Position numbers and translations under genes: made by a program
The notes under the pieces: model-generated
What the model saw: only the letters and a program-made list of their open reading frames with translations
The model's database searches: none
What the model was told of the DNA's origin: nothing
Shown here: one piece after another, positions 15,859-25,224 of the stretch
How the letters are laid out: every line of letters starts with the position of its first letter
How positions within the stretch are numbered: the first letter of the stretch is position 1
Source: Planctomycetaceae bacterium
Lineage (GTDB): Bacteria > Planctomycetota > Planctomycetia > Planctomycetales > Planctomycetaceae
Reading direction: 5' to 3'
Length of the DNA: 64,000 nucleotides
Assembly (NCBI GenBank): GCA_024742875.1
Contig: JANSXP010000005.1
Location: forward strand, 124,001-188,000

Positions 15859-16593
15859 CTAAAGCTGCTGTGTTGAGTTGGCTCGGCGTTTGCGTTGCTG
15901 GAATACCAACCCGCAAATCCCCAAAACACCAAATGCGGCAAACGATGATGGCTCGGGAACTGTCACGGAATAGCGATAAGTCTGGCTCATAGCGACAAAG
16001 CCCCTCTGCTGCAGACTGGAACCGTCAATCGAACCTGAAACACCAGCAAAATGCAGACCATCATCGAAAGTCGGGGGGGAAACGAACCCCAGTCCGAACT
16101 CGTCATCAGCTGTAAAGATGCTTGACGATGCCCCTTCAAGCACATAGTTCGTGCCGTTCGCAAGCAGTGCACTCAGAGGATCGACCTCGCCCGTGACAGG
16201 ATCCTCCGCAAAGCCCAGGTTAAACACGATGCCGGTTGCTGGCTCGCCAATGAGCGCATCAACGTCAACCGCCAGCATGTCCGTAAATGCATCAGCTGAA
16301 TCGACCGCTGCCAGAATAAGTGACACGTCAAACGTAAAGCGGTTGCCCGTCTGCGCCACCACCTGCACATCCTCAAACACCACCAGCTGATCTCCAGCGT
16401 TGCCCAGCGGATTGGCTCCGATCACTTCAGCGTTCCCATCGAAGGTACCGCGGTATCCTTCAATCAGTGCCGCGTTCCCAACGTCGCCAAAACTGAACGC
16501 ATTGATCACATACGTATCCCCAATCAAATCAGCCGTTGCACTCGTCCCACTCACCGTTGCCAGCAACAAGGCAACACACATTTTCATCTTCAT
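15859..16593 (-). CDS. PEP-CTERM sorting-signal protein, secreted
   Basis: A 244-residue protein. It has an N-terminal signal peptide (KMKMCVALLLATVSGTSATA) and a C-terminal PEP-CTERM signal: VPEPSS, a hydrophobic helix (FAAFGVLGICGLVF) and a basic end (QQRKRR). Such proteins are exported and processed by an exosortase (EpsH/XrtA type), typically into the extracellular matrix or surface layer. The mature part is acidic and low in motifs, rich in Asp, Gly, Val and Ala. The start at 16593 is preferred over the upstream Met at 16746 because it starts the signal peptide and follows a GAGAGA sequence. No exosortase or polysaccharide gene lies in this window. Confidence 0.85.
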   Translation of the reverse strand: MKMKMCVALLLATVSGTSATADLIGDTYVINAFSFGDVGNAALIEGYRGTFDGNAEVIGANPLGNAGDQLVVFEDVQVVAQTGNRFTFDVSLILAAVDSADAFTDMLAVDVDALIGEPATGIVFNLGFAEDPVTGEVDPLSALLANGTNYVLEGASSSIFTADDEFGLGFVSPPTFDDGLHFAGVSGSIDGSSLQQRGFVAMSQTYRYSVTVPEPSSFAAFGVLGICGLVFQQRKRRANSTQQL

Positions 16594-17062
16594 TAGCACA
16601 AACTCTCTCGCTATCCGGCGATTCAATTCGCCGGAAGAACCAAAGCTATCGCCACGCTGCTGGTGGATCATCCCCCTCATTCCACAGCGTGCGATCGGTT
16701 CATCAAAGAGGCGTGGCAACTGATTGCCGTCCACACAGGTCATCAACGCGCCACCGTGCGCCGTTGACCCAAACGCAACACGTGCTGTGCACCGTCATCT
16801 GATGACTGACTGAGTATCCACTCAGACTTCACTCATCCGAACGAAAGGGATTAAACCAGCTACTTGACTCGATTCCTGGCAGATAGCGCAGTTCTGACTC
16901 AAACAAAGGCACAAGCGACACCTTTGATGATGGATGCGGTGCGGCCATACAGGCTGGCCTCCACCAAGGGGATGCTGTTGCTGCCGTGCTGCTGCAAGAC
17001 GTCGCCATGCAGAAACTCCGCTCATGGCTGCCGCTCGCCACGCCCCCAGCGTTTCGACCAGC
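16594..17062 (-). other. Non-coding gap of about 470 nt
   Basis: It lies between the PEP-CTERM gene start and the efflux gene end. I see a small perfect hairpin CTGAGT/ACTCAG with a 4-nt loop near 16809-16824 but no gene. It presumably holds the promoter of the PEP-CTERM gene. Confidence 0.5.
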
Positions 17063-18847
17063 TTACCTGTGCTGCCCAGGCGTATCCGCCGCTGAAACGC
17101 GCCAGCCAAGCGCCCACTGCAGCTGGAACTGAGCCGTATTAAACGCTGCCACAGACTCCGCATAGGCCTGCTGGGCATCTTCCAGCGCCTGCACCGACTG
17201 CAGCACTTCCAGTGGCAGACCCTGGCCGTCGCGAATGCGATCCAGGTTGCGAGAGTAAGAGTTCTGTGCCGTTTCGATCGCCCGCTGAGTCACCATCATG
17301 CGTTGGCGACGAAAGTGAATCTGTGTAAACGCATCCGACACTTCGCGGGCCACGTCGTCCATCCGCTGCAGTTTCTCAAACATCGCCTGCTGCACGCGTG
17401 ACTCGGCCGAGCGTCGGGCCGCTCGCTCTCCAAAGCCGAGATTGCGAACTTCCCACGTCATGACGGCATCCAGATCGTAGCGGCCATCGATGCTGTCCAG
17501 CGTACTGCCCACGCCACCGCCAAACTCTCCCGCACTGAAACCCAGCAGCAAACTGGGAACCAGCGGCGCCGTTTTCTGCTGCTGAAAACGCTGGCAGGCC
17601 GCAGACACCAGGGCCTGCGCTTCTTTCAGTTCCGGTCGCATCCGCAGTCCTGTCTGAATGGCGGCCGCTCGGTCGTGCAGTGATGTCTGCAGTTCCAGCG
17701 GCACCAGCGCCTCATCCATGGGGACAATGCTGCGGGATGGATCAGCACTGAGAGCATGGGCCATGCGGCTGGACGCCAGTTCCACGGTTTCCCGATTGCC
17801 AATCAGGCGGGCATCAATCAATGTCAGTTCTGTGTCCATCCGATCGGCGTCCGCCTGCAGTCCCTGACCGGCCGCCGCAAAGTCTGCTGTCAGCTGCGCG
17901 ATGGTGGCCACGCGGGCACGCGACTGCTCCACGATGCGCTGCTGCTGACGGGCATTGAGCAGTTCCGTATAGGCAACCGCCACGCTGAGCATCTGCCGAT
18001 TGACAACCGCCTGTTCGGCGTGACCGTTGGCCCACGCGGTACGACGTGCAATCTCCGGTTCGAACAGAGCATCCGCCAAATGAAACTGCGCTCGCAAACC
18101 GGGTCGCGGGGTTGTGCCGGCACCGGTCGCTCCGGCCCCCAGACCATACTGAAACGAACTGCGATTCACATCGACGATGGAGCCGTTGCTGGCCTGATAG
18201 TTGCCGTCGTGTCGGTGAAAACTGAGCCCCGCCTGCAGGCTGGGCAGCCACAGCGCATCCGCCTGATCAACGCGGGCATAGGCTTCCTGAACGCGCCAGC
18301 GAGCCATTCCGACGGCCGGATGATCGCCGGAGATCAGCGACAGCGCTGTCGGCAGGTTGATCAGTAGAGCGTCCGGCTGCGACTCAACCGGCAGCGCGGC
18401 ATTCCGCGCCGCCGAAGTCGGCGCGTCGTCGCTGGCGAGTTGACTGGGAGGTGTCACCTGCCGGGAGGTGGCAAACTGCACGGCCGATCCGTCTGTCCCC
18501 GATTTTTCCATTTCCACCAGCGAAATCCGATAGCGGCGTCCGTCAATGGTCACGGTGCCGTCATCTGATGACTGCGTGTGAGCGACAGGAACAATCTGCA
18601 GCCGTGGTCGCGCCGTGCCACGACCGCCGCCTCTGACAGCCGAAACGCCCTGCGGGTCAACTTCCCGAAACTCGCCCACGGGTACCTTCAGCGGACCGGG
18701 CGCTTCTGCCGTCAGAGGCAGTCCCTGCGCGCGAACCGGGGTCGACGGCCGGACGCTGTCTGTTTTCACGGTGCGCCCCGCTTGTGGAGAGCGGCAGCCA
18801 GTGGCCAAAAGAAGCAGAATGGTGGGCAGGAAAGTGGTGACGCGCAT
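17063..18847 (-). CDS. TolC-like outer-membrane efflux lipoprotein
   Basis: A 594-residue protein of the outer membrane efflux protein family. Residues 1-17 are a lipoprotein signal with LLATGC and Cys18. A 150-residue Pro/Thr/Ala-rich N-terminal extension precedes the two OEP repeats, longer than in NodT-type proteins. The core (about 160-590) has the long helices and beta segments of the family, with landmarks such as LNARQQQRIVEQSRARVATIAQ and VSDAFTQIHFRRQRM. It would form the outer-membrane channel of a tripartite pump. It is divergent from the adaptor and RND genes starting at 19220, so one intergenic region probably controls all three. Confidence in the family is high; the substrate is unknown. 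Confidence 0.9.
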   Translation of the reverse strand: MRVTTFLPTILLLLATGCRSPQAGRTVKTDSVRPSTPVRAQGLPLTAEAPGPLKVPVGEFREVDPQGVSAVRGGGRGTARPRLQIVPVAHTQSSDDGTVTIDGRRYRISLVEMEKSGTDGSAVQFATSRQVTPPSQLASDDAPTSAARNAALPVESQPDALLINLPTALSLISGDHPAVGMARWRVQEAYARVDQADALWLPSLQAGLSFHRHDGNYQASNGSIVDVNRSSFQYGLGAGATGAGTTPRPGLRAQFHLADALFEPEIARRTAWANGHAEQAVVNRQMLSVAVAYTELLNARQQQRIVEQSRARVATIAQLTADFAAAGQGLQADADRMDTELTLIDARLIGNRETVELASSRMAHALSADPSRSIVPMDEALVPLELQTSLHDRAAAIQTGLRMRPELKEAQALVSAACQRFQQQKTAPLVPSLLLGFSAGEFGGGVGSTLDSIDGRYDLDAVMTWEVRNLGFGERAARRSAESRVQQAMFEKLQRMDDVAREVSDAFTQIHFRRQRMMVTQRAIETAQNSYSRNLDRIRDGQGLPLEVLQSVQALEDAQQAYAESVAAFNTAQFQLQWALGWRVSAADTPGQHR

Positions 18848-19219
18848 AAGGGCTCCCTGTGCTGATCAGTATGATCATGCGAATTTGATCGGCCGGAACG
18901 GAAATTCCCGCATTGCGAATTGCAGGTGCGCGAACGACTGCAGTTGATTTGACGATCAATGTGTCGATTGGATCGATTCGCCGATTGGTCGGATTGGCCA
19001 GGCTTTGCCGAAAGCACATCCTTGAATCCGGTCTCGCGCTCGACAAAGCCATTCAGAGCCGTTCGAATCAGGGGTAGACTGCCGAGACTGCTCAGCTGGT
19101 TTGACCGGAATGACCGGCAGGTCTTGCCACGTTGAGCAGCTTTTCGCTAACTGCTGCCCTGTACTCCGGATGTGCGGCGTCCTGCCAGCAGGCGATATCC
19201 CTCACCCAAAGCCAGCCTT
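18848..19219. other. Divergent control region of the RND efflux locus
   Basis: A 372-nt region between the divergent channel gene and the adaptor gene. It contains the inverted TGATCA pair (18861-18875), several GATTGG/CGATT words near 18975-19000, and no open frame worth calling. It presumably holds both promoters and their regulator sites. Confidence 0.55.
18861..18875. promoter_or_regulatory. Palindromic TGATCA-GTA-TGATCA site
   Basis: Two 6-bp palindromes separated by three bases lie 14-28 nt upstream of the efflux lipoprotein start. This is a plausible operator for a dimeric regulator, inferred only from symmetry and position. Confidence 0.35.
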
Positions 19220-20524
19220 ATGACACACCGTTTCCGATCTGCCACCGTGTTTCTGACCCTGACTGTGATGACGGCAGGTTGCACGAAACCCTCTGGCCAG
19301 GCCGTTGCTCCCAAAACCATTGCTCCTGTGCGTGTGAAGACGGTATCACTGACCACGTCCGAATCACGGCGGACGACCTCGCAGCCAGCTACGGTGCACG
19401 CACTGCATACGGCCTCCATTCGCCCCCGCGTCGCCGGCTACCTGGACCAGGTGCTGGTGGACATCGGCGACGTCGTGGAAGACGGTCAGCCCCTGGCCGT
19501 CATCGACGTGCCGGAGATGAAAAAACAGGCTGCCGTTCTCGACGCCCGCGTCGCCCAGCGGCAGGCCATGGAAACTGCCGCCAGAGCGGGCGTCAAGCTG
19601 GCATCCGCAAACGTCGAGGCCACCAAAGCCAAACTGGAACAGGCCCGATCGGAACTGCAGTCCGTCGAAGCTTCTCTGGCTGCGGCAACCGCGGAATTCA
19701 AACGCACCAAAGACCTGGTCGATCGCCGATCACTGGAAGCCCGTGTGCTGGACGAAGTTCGAAAAAAACGCGACTCCGAACTGGCCCGCCAGGCGGCCGT
19801 GACGTCAGCCGTGACATCAGCCAGCGCGGAAGTCAAAGTGGCGGCCGCTCGTCAATCAGCGGCTGAAGCGGAACTGGTCACCGCAATTGCGGAAACAAAA
19901 ATTGCCACCAGTGAACGGGAAGAACTGGATGTCCACCTGGGCTTTGCCACGCTGCAGGCTCCGTTCCACGGAGTCGTCACCATGCGTCATGCGGAACCTG
20001 GAGATCTGGTCGGCAGTGATGAGTCGCAGGTCCTGTTTGTCATCAGCCAGATTGATCGCGTGCGAGTGCGGACGGCCATTCCCGAACGCGATGCGGCGTT
20101 TGTGAATCGAGGTGACAGCGTGGCACTCAGTTTCCCGTCGTTTCCCGGGCAGGAGGCTCTCGCAGCCAGCGTCACCCGCACCACCTCGGGACTGGATCCT
20201 TCCACCCGCATGATGACGGTGGAAATGGAAATGGACAATCCGGGCTCACGTTTACTGCCCGGCATGTTTGGCCGTGCAGAAATTGAACTTGATGTGATCG
20301 ACAGCATGGCCGCCCTGCCGGCTCGTGCGGTGCGGTTCACCGAAAAGGGTGAGCCGTATGTTTACGTGGTGGCCGACGGACAGGTTTCACGGGTCGACGT
20401 GGTGACAGGCGCCGACACAGGCGAGGTCATTCAAATTGTCTCCGGTTTGAATCCGGGACAGTCAGTGATCGATGCCCACCTGCAGCGATTTCAGGATGGT
20501 CAGAAAGTGAATGTGCTGAACTGA
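19220..20524 (+). CDS. RND efflux periplasmic adaptor (MFP) lipoprotein
   Basis: A 434-residue membrane fusion protein. Residues 1-20 are a lipoprotein signal, with VMTAGC and Cys21. The order is lipoyl-like half motif (IRPRVAGYLDQVLVDIGDVV), a long coiled-coil hairpin (about 95-215, AAVLDARVAQRQAMETAARA onward), second lipoyl half (TLQAPFHGVVTMRHAEPGD), beta-barrel and membrane-proximal domain. This is the AcrA/CusB family layout. The ATG at 19220 is preferred over 19172 because the signal peptide starts there. It links the inner-membrane RND pump encoded 64 nt downstream with the channel encoded divergently. No metal-binding CusF-type or Met-rich motif is seen. Confidence 0.92.
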   Translation: MTHRFRSATVFLTLTVMTAGCTKPSGQAVAPKTIAPVRVKTVSLTTSESRRTTSQPATVHALHTASIRPRVAGYLDQVLVDIGDVVEDGQPLAVIDVPEMKKQAAVLDARVAQRQAMETAARAGVKLASANVEATKAKLEQARSELQSVEASLAAATAEFKRTKDLVDRRSLEARVLDEVRKKRDSELARQAAVTSAVTSASAEVKVAAARQSAAEAELVTAIAETKIATSEREELDVHLGFATLQAPFHGVVTMRHAEPGDLVGSDESQVLFVISQIDRVRVRTAIPERDAAFVNRGDSVALSFPSFPGQEALAASVTRTTSGLDPSTRMMTVEMEMDNPGSRLLPGMFGRAEIELDVIDSMAALPARAVRFTEKGEPYVYVVADGQVSRVDVVTGADTGEVIQIVSGLNPGQSVIDAHLQRFQDGQKVNVLN

Positions 20525-20588
20525 CCTGCCTGACATCTTCATCTCGCCGCCCGCCCACCGACCGATTACCGCACGCACAGGCTGTCCT

Positions 20589-23500
20589 ATGAGCTTGATC
20601 GAATTTTCTCTGAAGAATCGCTTTGCCGTTCTGGCCGGCTCACTGGCTCTGTGCCTGCTGGGCGCCGCCGTGATCCCCGGCATGACGATCGACATCCTGC
20701 CGGACTTCAAACAGCCGGTGGTGGTGAGTTTTTTCTCCTATCCCGGGCTGCCGACGATGGATATGGAGAAGTCCGTCAGTTCGCGCGTGGAACGCGCGCT
20801 GACGCTGGCCGGCAAGATCGAACATCAGGAGTCGCGAACGGTTCCCGGTGCCGCGGTCATCAAGATTTTCTTTCAGCCGGGTGCTGATCCCAGTTCGGCG
20901 ATGAACGACATCGTCAACCTGGAGGCCAGCGACATGTTCCATCTGCCGCCAGGCATTGAGTGGCCTTTCACCCTGCGCAGCGAGCCCGCCAACCTGCCCG
21001 TTGTTCTGGCCGCCATTTCAGGCGAAGGCCTGACCGAACAAAAACTCTACAGCATCGGCTATTATGCGGTCCGCAATAAAATGGGCGGACTGAAAGGCGT
21101 CCAGATTCCCCACCCGTTTGGCGGTAAGTTTCGCCAGATGATGGTGTATGTGGACCCCGACCGCCTGCGTGCCCACAACCTGGCGGCGACTGATGTGGTG
21201 GCCGCCGTCAAAGAGGCCAACCTGGTGCTGGCGGCCGGAACCGCCCGGCTGGGCGGCACGGACTATCAGGTTCATCCCCGCAACACACTGCCAACGATCG
21301 AGGAAATCGAAGCCATTCCCGTTGCCGTGCGGGAAGGACAGACCATCTTCGTCCGCGACGTCGGGCGTGTCGTGGACGATGCCGCCCTGCAGTACAACAT
21401 TGTCCGCGTGAACGGCAAACGCAGTGTGTACTGTCCGCTGCTGCGCGAGCCAGGTGAGAATACGATCGACTGTGTGGATCGGATTCACGAAGGGCTGGCC
21501 GCAGAAATCCCCCGGATGAAAGAGCGAGGCGACATCCCTGAAGAAACCGAAGTCACGCTGGTGTCTGATCAGTCCCGCTTCATCCGCCAGGCGATGAGCA
21601 ATCTCTTCAACCAGATTGCTTTGGGGGCAGGCCTGGTGGCGATCGTCGTACTGATCTTCCTGCGGCGATTTCTGCCCAGCGTGATTATCGTGGCCACCAT
21701 CCTGCTGGCCGTGCTGATTGGCGGACTGGGTTTTGCTTTCACCGGTCAGACCATCAATGTGATGACGCTGGGAGGTCTGGCACTGGCGATTGGAACGGTC
21801 GTGGATGCCGGAATTGTGGTCGTGGAAAATATCATTCGCCATCAGCGAATGGGCAAGTCGGCGGCCGTGGCCGCTCTGGATGGCACACGCGAGGTGTCAG
21901 GCGCCATTCTGGCAGGCACCGTCACCACCCTGGCCGTCTTTTTGCCGGCCGTGTTTCTGACGGGCATGATCAAATATCTGTTCGCCCCGCTGTCGCTGGC
22001 CGCCACACTGACGATCGGCGCTTCGTGGCTGCTGGCACTGACGGTTGTGCCCGCATTTTGCGCCACGTTTGTGCGTGAAAAATCGTCGGCCGCCGCCTCT
22101 GAATCAGACGCCAGACCACAGGGGTTGTATGCGGCGACACTGCAGCGACTAATGGCCGCACCGGGATTGACGTCTGTCGTGATCGTCGGCGGAACGGCGG
22201 CCCTGTTCCTCGCGTGGCCACTGCTGGGATCCGAGTTGTTCCCCAGCGTGGACGCGGGAACGTTTGAAATTCGCATCAAGACACTGCCCGGTACCGACCT
22301 TCTGGAGACCGAAAAACTGGTCGCCCGTCTGGAAGAGACCGTGAAGGACGTCATCCCGGAGGATCAGATCGAGACGCTGATTGCCAACATTGGACTGCCT
22401 GTCGGCAAGGGAGCCGGTTTTTCCACCGTGCTCAGTTCCAATTCCGGACCCGACACGGCCTATCTGATTGTTAATCTGAAACAGCAGAATCGACGCACCC
22501 CGACAAGTGAATACATCACTCAGTTGCGGTCCCGACTGCACGACGACTATCCGCTGGAGCAGTTTGTCTTCGTCTCCGGCGGCATCGTGAATCTGGCGCT
22601 CAACCAGGGCGTGCCCACTCCCATCAGCGTGCAGGTGGCGGCTGGCACCATTCCCGCCTGCCGCGAAAATGCCGAACGTGTCGTGGATGTGCTGCGGACC
22701 ATTCCGGGAACCGAAGACGTGCAGATCGCTCAGGCGCTGGACTATCCGCAGTTTGACGTGCAGGTGGATCGCACCAAAGCCAAACTTCTGGGCATCAATC
22801 AGGAGCAGGTCGCGCAGACCGTGCTGACAACACTGGGCTCCAGCGTTGGCTATTCGCCGACCATCTGGATCGACCCCAACAGTGGTGTCGACTTTTTCAT
22901 GGGTGTGCAGTACGAAGACAACCGTCTGTCCTCACTGGACGACATTCGCAATATTCCCATCTCTTTGGAAACGGCAGACGGTCCCGTGACGATGCCTCTG
23001 TCCAACATCGCCACCGTGCATCGTGTGAATATTCCCGGAGAGATCGCGCACTACAACATTGGTCGCGTCAACGACATTCACGTCAATGTGTCGGGCCGTG
23101 ATGTCGGCTCTGTGGCGGCCGACATTGAAGCCGCGCTGGCACAGATGGAATTCGCCAACGGCGTGACGGCGCGTGTCCGCGGTTCAGTGGAGACCATGAA
23201 AACCGGCATGCAGACGCTTGGTCTGGGACTGGTGGTCGCCGCCATCCTCGTGTACCTGGCACTGATGGCGCAGTTTCGTTCGTTTGTTGACCCGCTGATC
23301 ATCATGCTGGCCGTGCCGCTGGGGCTTGGTGGCGTGGTGGGCGTACTTTATCTGACGAACACCACCATCAACATTCAGTCACTCATGGGCACGCTGATGA
23401 TGATCGGCGTCGTGGTCAACAACTCCATTCTGATTGTGGAGTTTGCCAATCGTCGGCGCGGCGAAGGCCTGTCGGCCGTGGACGCGGCTGTCTCGGCGGC

Positions 23501-23723
23501 CGCAACACGACTGCGCCCCATCCTGATGACATCGCTGACACTGGTTGCCACGATGCTGCCACTGGCCATTGCGTTCGCCCCAGGGAACGAAGCCATGCTG
23601 CCGCTGGCCAGAGCACTGCTCGGTGGGCTGATCGTCTCCACCGCCCTCACTCTGCTGTTGGTGCCGTGCGTGTATGCCCTGCTGCACGGCAGAGTGCCAC
23701 AGACGAAACCTGCCGCTGCGTAG
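20589..23723 (+). CDS. RND family efflux pump permease
   Basis: A 1044-residue inner-membrane RND transporter of standard length, with 12 helices and two large periplasmic loops. Landmarks are the first helix (NRFAVLAGSLALCLLGAAVIP), a helix-4 motif VVDAGIVVVEN with Asp406, and GVVVNNSILIVEFAN in helix 10. Compared with AcrB, the second helix-4 Asp is Ala407 and the helix-10 Lys is Asn944, so the classical Asp-Asp-Lys proton relay is incomplete. Other RND subgroups share such changes. It should extrude a substrate from the periplasm or outer leaflet into the TolC-like channel. It has no CusA-type methionine cluster that I can see. It forms an operon with the adaptor upstream. Confidence 0.93.
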   Translation: MSLIEFSLKNRFAVLAGSLALCLLGAAVIPGMTIDILPDFKQPVVVSFFSYPGLPTMDMEKSVSSRVERALTLAGKIEHQESRTVPGAAVIKIFFQPGADPSSAMNDIVNLEASDMFHLPPGIEWPFTLRSEPANLPVVLAAISGEGLTEQKLYSIGYYAVRNKMGGLKGVQIPHPFGGKFRQMMVYVDPDRLRAHNLAATDVVAAVKEANLVLAAGTARLGGTDYQVHPRNTLPTIEEIEAIPVAVREGQTIFVRDVGRVVDDAALQYNIVRVNGKRSVYCPLLREPGENTIDCVDRIHEGLAAEIPRMKERGDIPEETEVTLVSDQSRFIRQAMSNLFNQIALGAGLVAIVVLIFLRRFLPSVIIVATILLAVLIGGLGFAFTGQTINVMTLGGLALAIGTVVDAGIVVVENIIRHQRMGKSAAVAALDGTREVSGAILAGTVTTLAVFLPAVFLTGMIKYLFAPLSLAATLTIGASWLLALTVVPAFCATFVREKSSAAASESDARPQGLYAATLQRLMAAPGLTSVVIVGGTAALFLAWPLLGSELFPSVDAGTFEIRIKTLPGTDLLETEKLVARLEETVKDVIPEDQIETLIANIGLPVGKGAGFSTVLSSNSGPDTAYLIVNLKQQNRRTPTSEYITQLRSRLHDDYPLEQFVFVSGGIVNLALNQGVPTPISVQVAAGTIPACRENAERVVDVLRTIPGTEDVQIAQALDYPQFDVQVDRTKAKLLGINQEQVAQTVLTTLGSSVGYSPTIWIDPNSGVDFFMGVQYEDNRLSSLDDIRNIPISLETADGPVTMPLSNIATVHRVNIPGEIAHYNIGRVNDIHVNVSGRDVGSVAADIEAALAQMEFANGVTARVRGSVETMKTGMQTLGLGLVVAAILVYLALMAQFRSFVDPLIIMLAVPLGLGGVVGVLYLTNTTINIQSLMGTLMMIGVVVNNSILIVEFANRRRGEGLSAVDAAVSAAATRLRPILMTSLTLVATMLPLAIAFAPGNEAMLPLARALLGGLIVSTALTLLLVPCVYALLHGRVPQTKPAAA

Positions 23724-24052
23724 CAAAGACCAGCGTTCAAGGCCTGCCAATTCCAAGCCTCGAGAGCCACGCGAGCTCGCAAATGGGGTTCGGGACGCCA
23801 CGGCCACTCCCAGGGCCCTCGCGACCAGGGGCTGCACACACGAACAGCTTCGATGCCATCCAAGGTGGGATAAATGCCACTTTTCGGTGTGATAACGCAC
23901 GATGCTGTACGAACGACTCTCCATCCGCCCCGTCCGGTGTTTCAACTTTTCGGGGATTATGCCAAAACATTCACTAGATATTGGGGCCGGATTCCCCAAA
24001 CTTAGAATGTTCTAAGGTCCTTTCTCATCGTCTTTTCTTCAGGGAGAGTCTT
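23724..24052 (+). other. Non-coding gap of 329 nt
   Basis: It lies between the RND gene and the DUF1559 gene. It contains a GGGG/CCCC stem near 23983-23997, the 16-nt palindrome at 24001-24016 and the AGGGAGAG ribosome-binding site. No open frame is convincing. Confidence 0.55.
24001..24016. promoter_or_regulatory. Perfect 16-nt palindrome upstream of DUF1559 gene
   Basis: CTTAGAA-TG-TTCTAAG is a perfect 7-bp inverted repeat 37 nt before the DUF1559 start. It could be an operator or a leader hairpin in the mRNA. The function is inference. Confidence 0.4.
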
Positions 24053-25120
24053 ATGTCTCGTTCTTTGGTGCGAGCACGATCACGCGGTTTTACGCTGATT
24101 GAGCTGCTCGTTGTAATCGCCATCATTGCCATCCTGATTGCGCTGCTGCTGCCAGCCGTGCAGCAGGCGCGGGAAGCCGCCAGGCGGACTCAGTGCAAGA
24201 ACTCACTGAAACAGCTGGCGCTCGCGTGCCACAACTACGAAAGCACGTACGATCAGTTTCCGATCGGCCACCAGTTCGTGGGTGCATTTGACGGCAACAC
24301 GCGCGACGGTGACGGCGGCACAGGCTACTCCTGGGGTGCCTACATCCTTCCCTTTGTGGAAGGGGCCAACATTGCCAATCAGTTCAACTACTCGTACCCC
24401 CTGTCCGGATTGAATCAGCCCGCGTCAGAAGTCAGCAATGCAGTCGTGGCCGGATCGGTCCTGCCGTTTTACAAGTGCCCCAGCGACACCGGTCCCAACA
24501 AGCAGCGATTCGGTGGCAATCAGCCCTTCGCCTACGATGCGGCTCTGAGCAATTACGCGGCCAACGCCGGCTCATTCCACAACTCGCTGGGCACAGCCGT
24601 CACCGCCGGTTCACAGGGACAGATGCGCCGCAACGGGGTCATCATGCGCGACCAGGGCGCCAAGATTCGTGACATCTATGATGGCACATCCAACACCATT
24701 CTCATCGGCGAACAGGCCTGGGAAATCAAAGACAATCTGGCCCGCACCCTGCGCGCCGGTCGTGAGCAGACGCTGGCGTTTGGCTCGATCAATCAGGCGA
24801 CCGGGTGGGCTCAGGGACGCACAAGCTTTGTGCTCATGAATGGCACGTACGCCATCAATACGTCTCCTGTTCGCGGACGCTGGGGCCCCAGTCAGACGTC
24901 GGCCAGCAGCCTGCATGTCGGCGGTGCTCAGTTTGCCTTTGCTGACGGCAGTGCTCGCTTCATCAGCGAGAACATTCAGCACACGGCTCGTGGTGCCCGT
25001 GAAACGGGTGGCTGGGGATCCATTAATGGCGATCCATTAATGGCGATCCCTATGACATCAACAACAACGGCGCCAACTACGGTCTGTATCAGCGGCTGTT
25101 CTCCCGGAACGATCGTCTGA
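24053..25120 (+). CDS. DUF1559 pseudopilin-like protein, C-terminus frameshifted
   Basis: A 355-residue protein of the planctomycete DUF1559 (type II secretion G-like) family. The N-terminus has the prepilin motif RGFTLIELLVVIAIIAILIA followed by LLLPAVQQAREAARR, with cleavage after the Gly. The DUF1559 body holds CHNYE, YKCPSD and DGTSNTILIGEQAW landmarks and ends near HVGGAQFAFADGSARFISE. After GGWGSINGDP the chain reads 24 atypical residues (LMAIPMTSTTTAPTT onward). Removing one copy of a 14-bp duplication (25017-25044) restores PYDINNNGANYGLYQRLF, then SRNDRLTLGEF ending at 25137, a proper family C-terminus. The start at 24053 has an AGGGAGAG ribosome-binding site. Likely a surface or secretion-related pseudopilin. 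Confidence 0.9.
   Translation: MSRSLVRARSRGFTLIELLVVIAIIAILIALLLPAVQQAREAARRTQCKNSLKQLALACHNYESTYDQFPIGHQFVGAFDGNTRDGDGGTGYSWGAYILPFVEGANIANQFNYSYPLSGLNQPASEVSNAVVAGSVLPFYKCPSDTGPNKQRFGGNQPFAYDAALSNYAANAGSFHNSLGTAVTAGSQGQMRRNGVIMRDQGAKIRDIYDGTSNTILIGEQAWEIKDNLARTLRAGREQTLAFGSINQATGWAQGRTSFVLMNGTYAINTSPVRGRWGPSQTSASSLHVGGAQFAFADGSARFISENIQHTARGARETGGWGSINGDPLMAIPMTSTTTAPTTVCISGCSPGTIV
25017..25044 (+). repeat. 14-bp tandem duplication inside the DUF1559 gene
   Basis: GATCCATTAATGGC is present twice in direct succession (25017-25030 and 25031-25044). Because 14 is not a multiple of three it changes the reading frame for the last residues of the gene. Either a recent slippage event or an assembly artefact. 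Confidence 0.92.
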
Positions 25121-25224
25121 CACTGGGTGAATTCTAAGAGACGTTCCTCAGCCCAGCCAGTGGTGCAAACACACTCCGCTGCTGGCGACGGGCTTGGGAA
25201 GGCCGGCTCATCGATTCACGGAAC

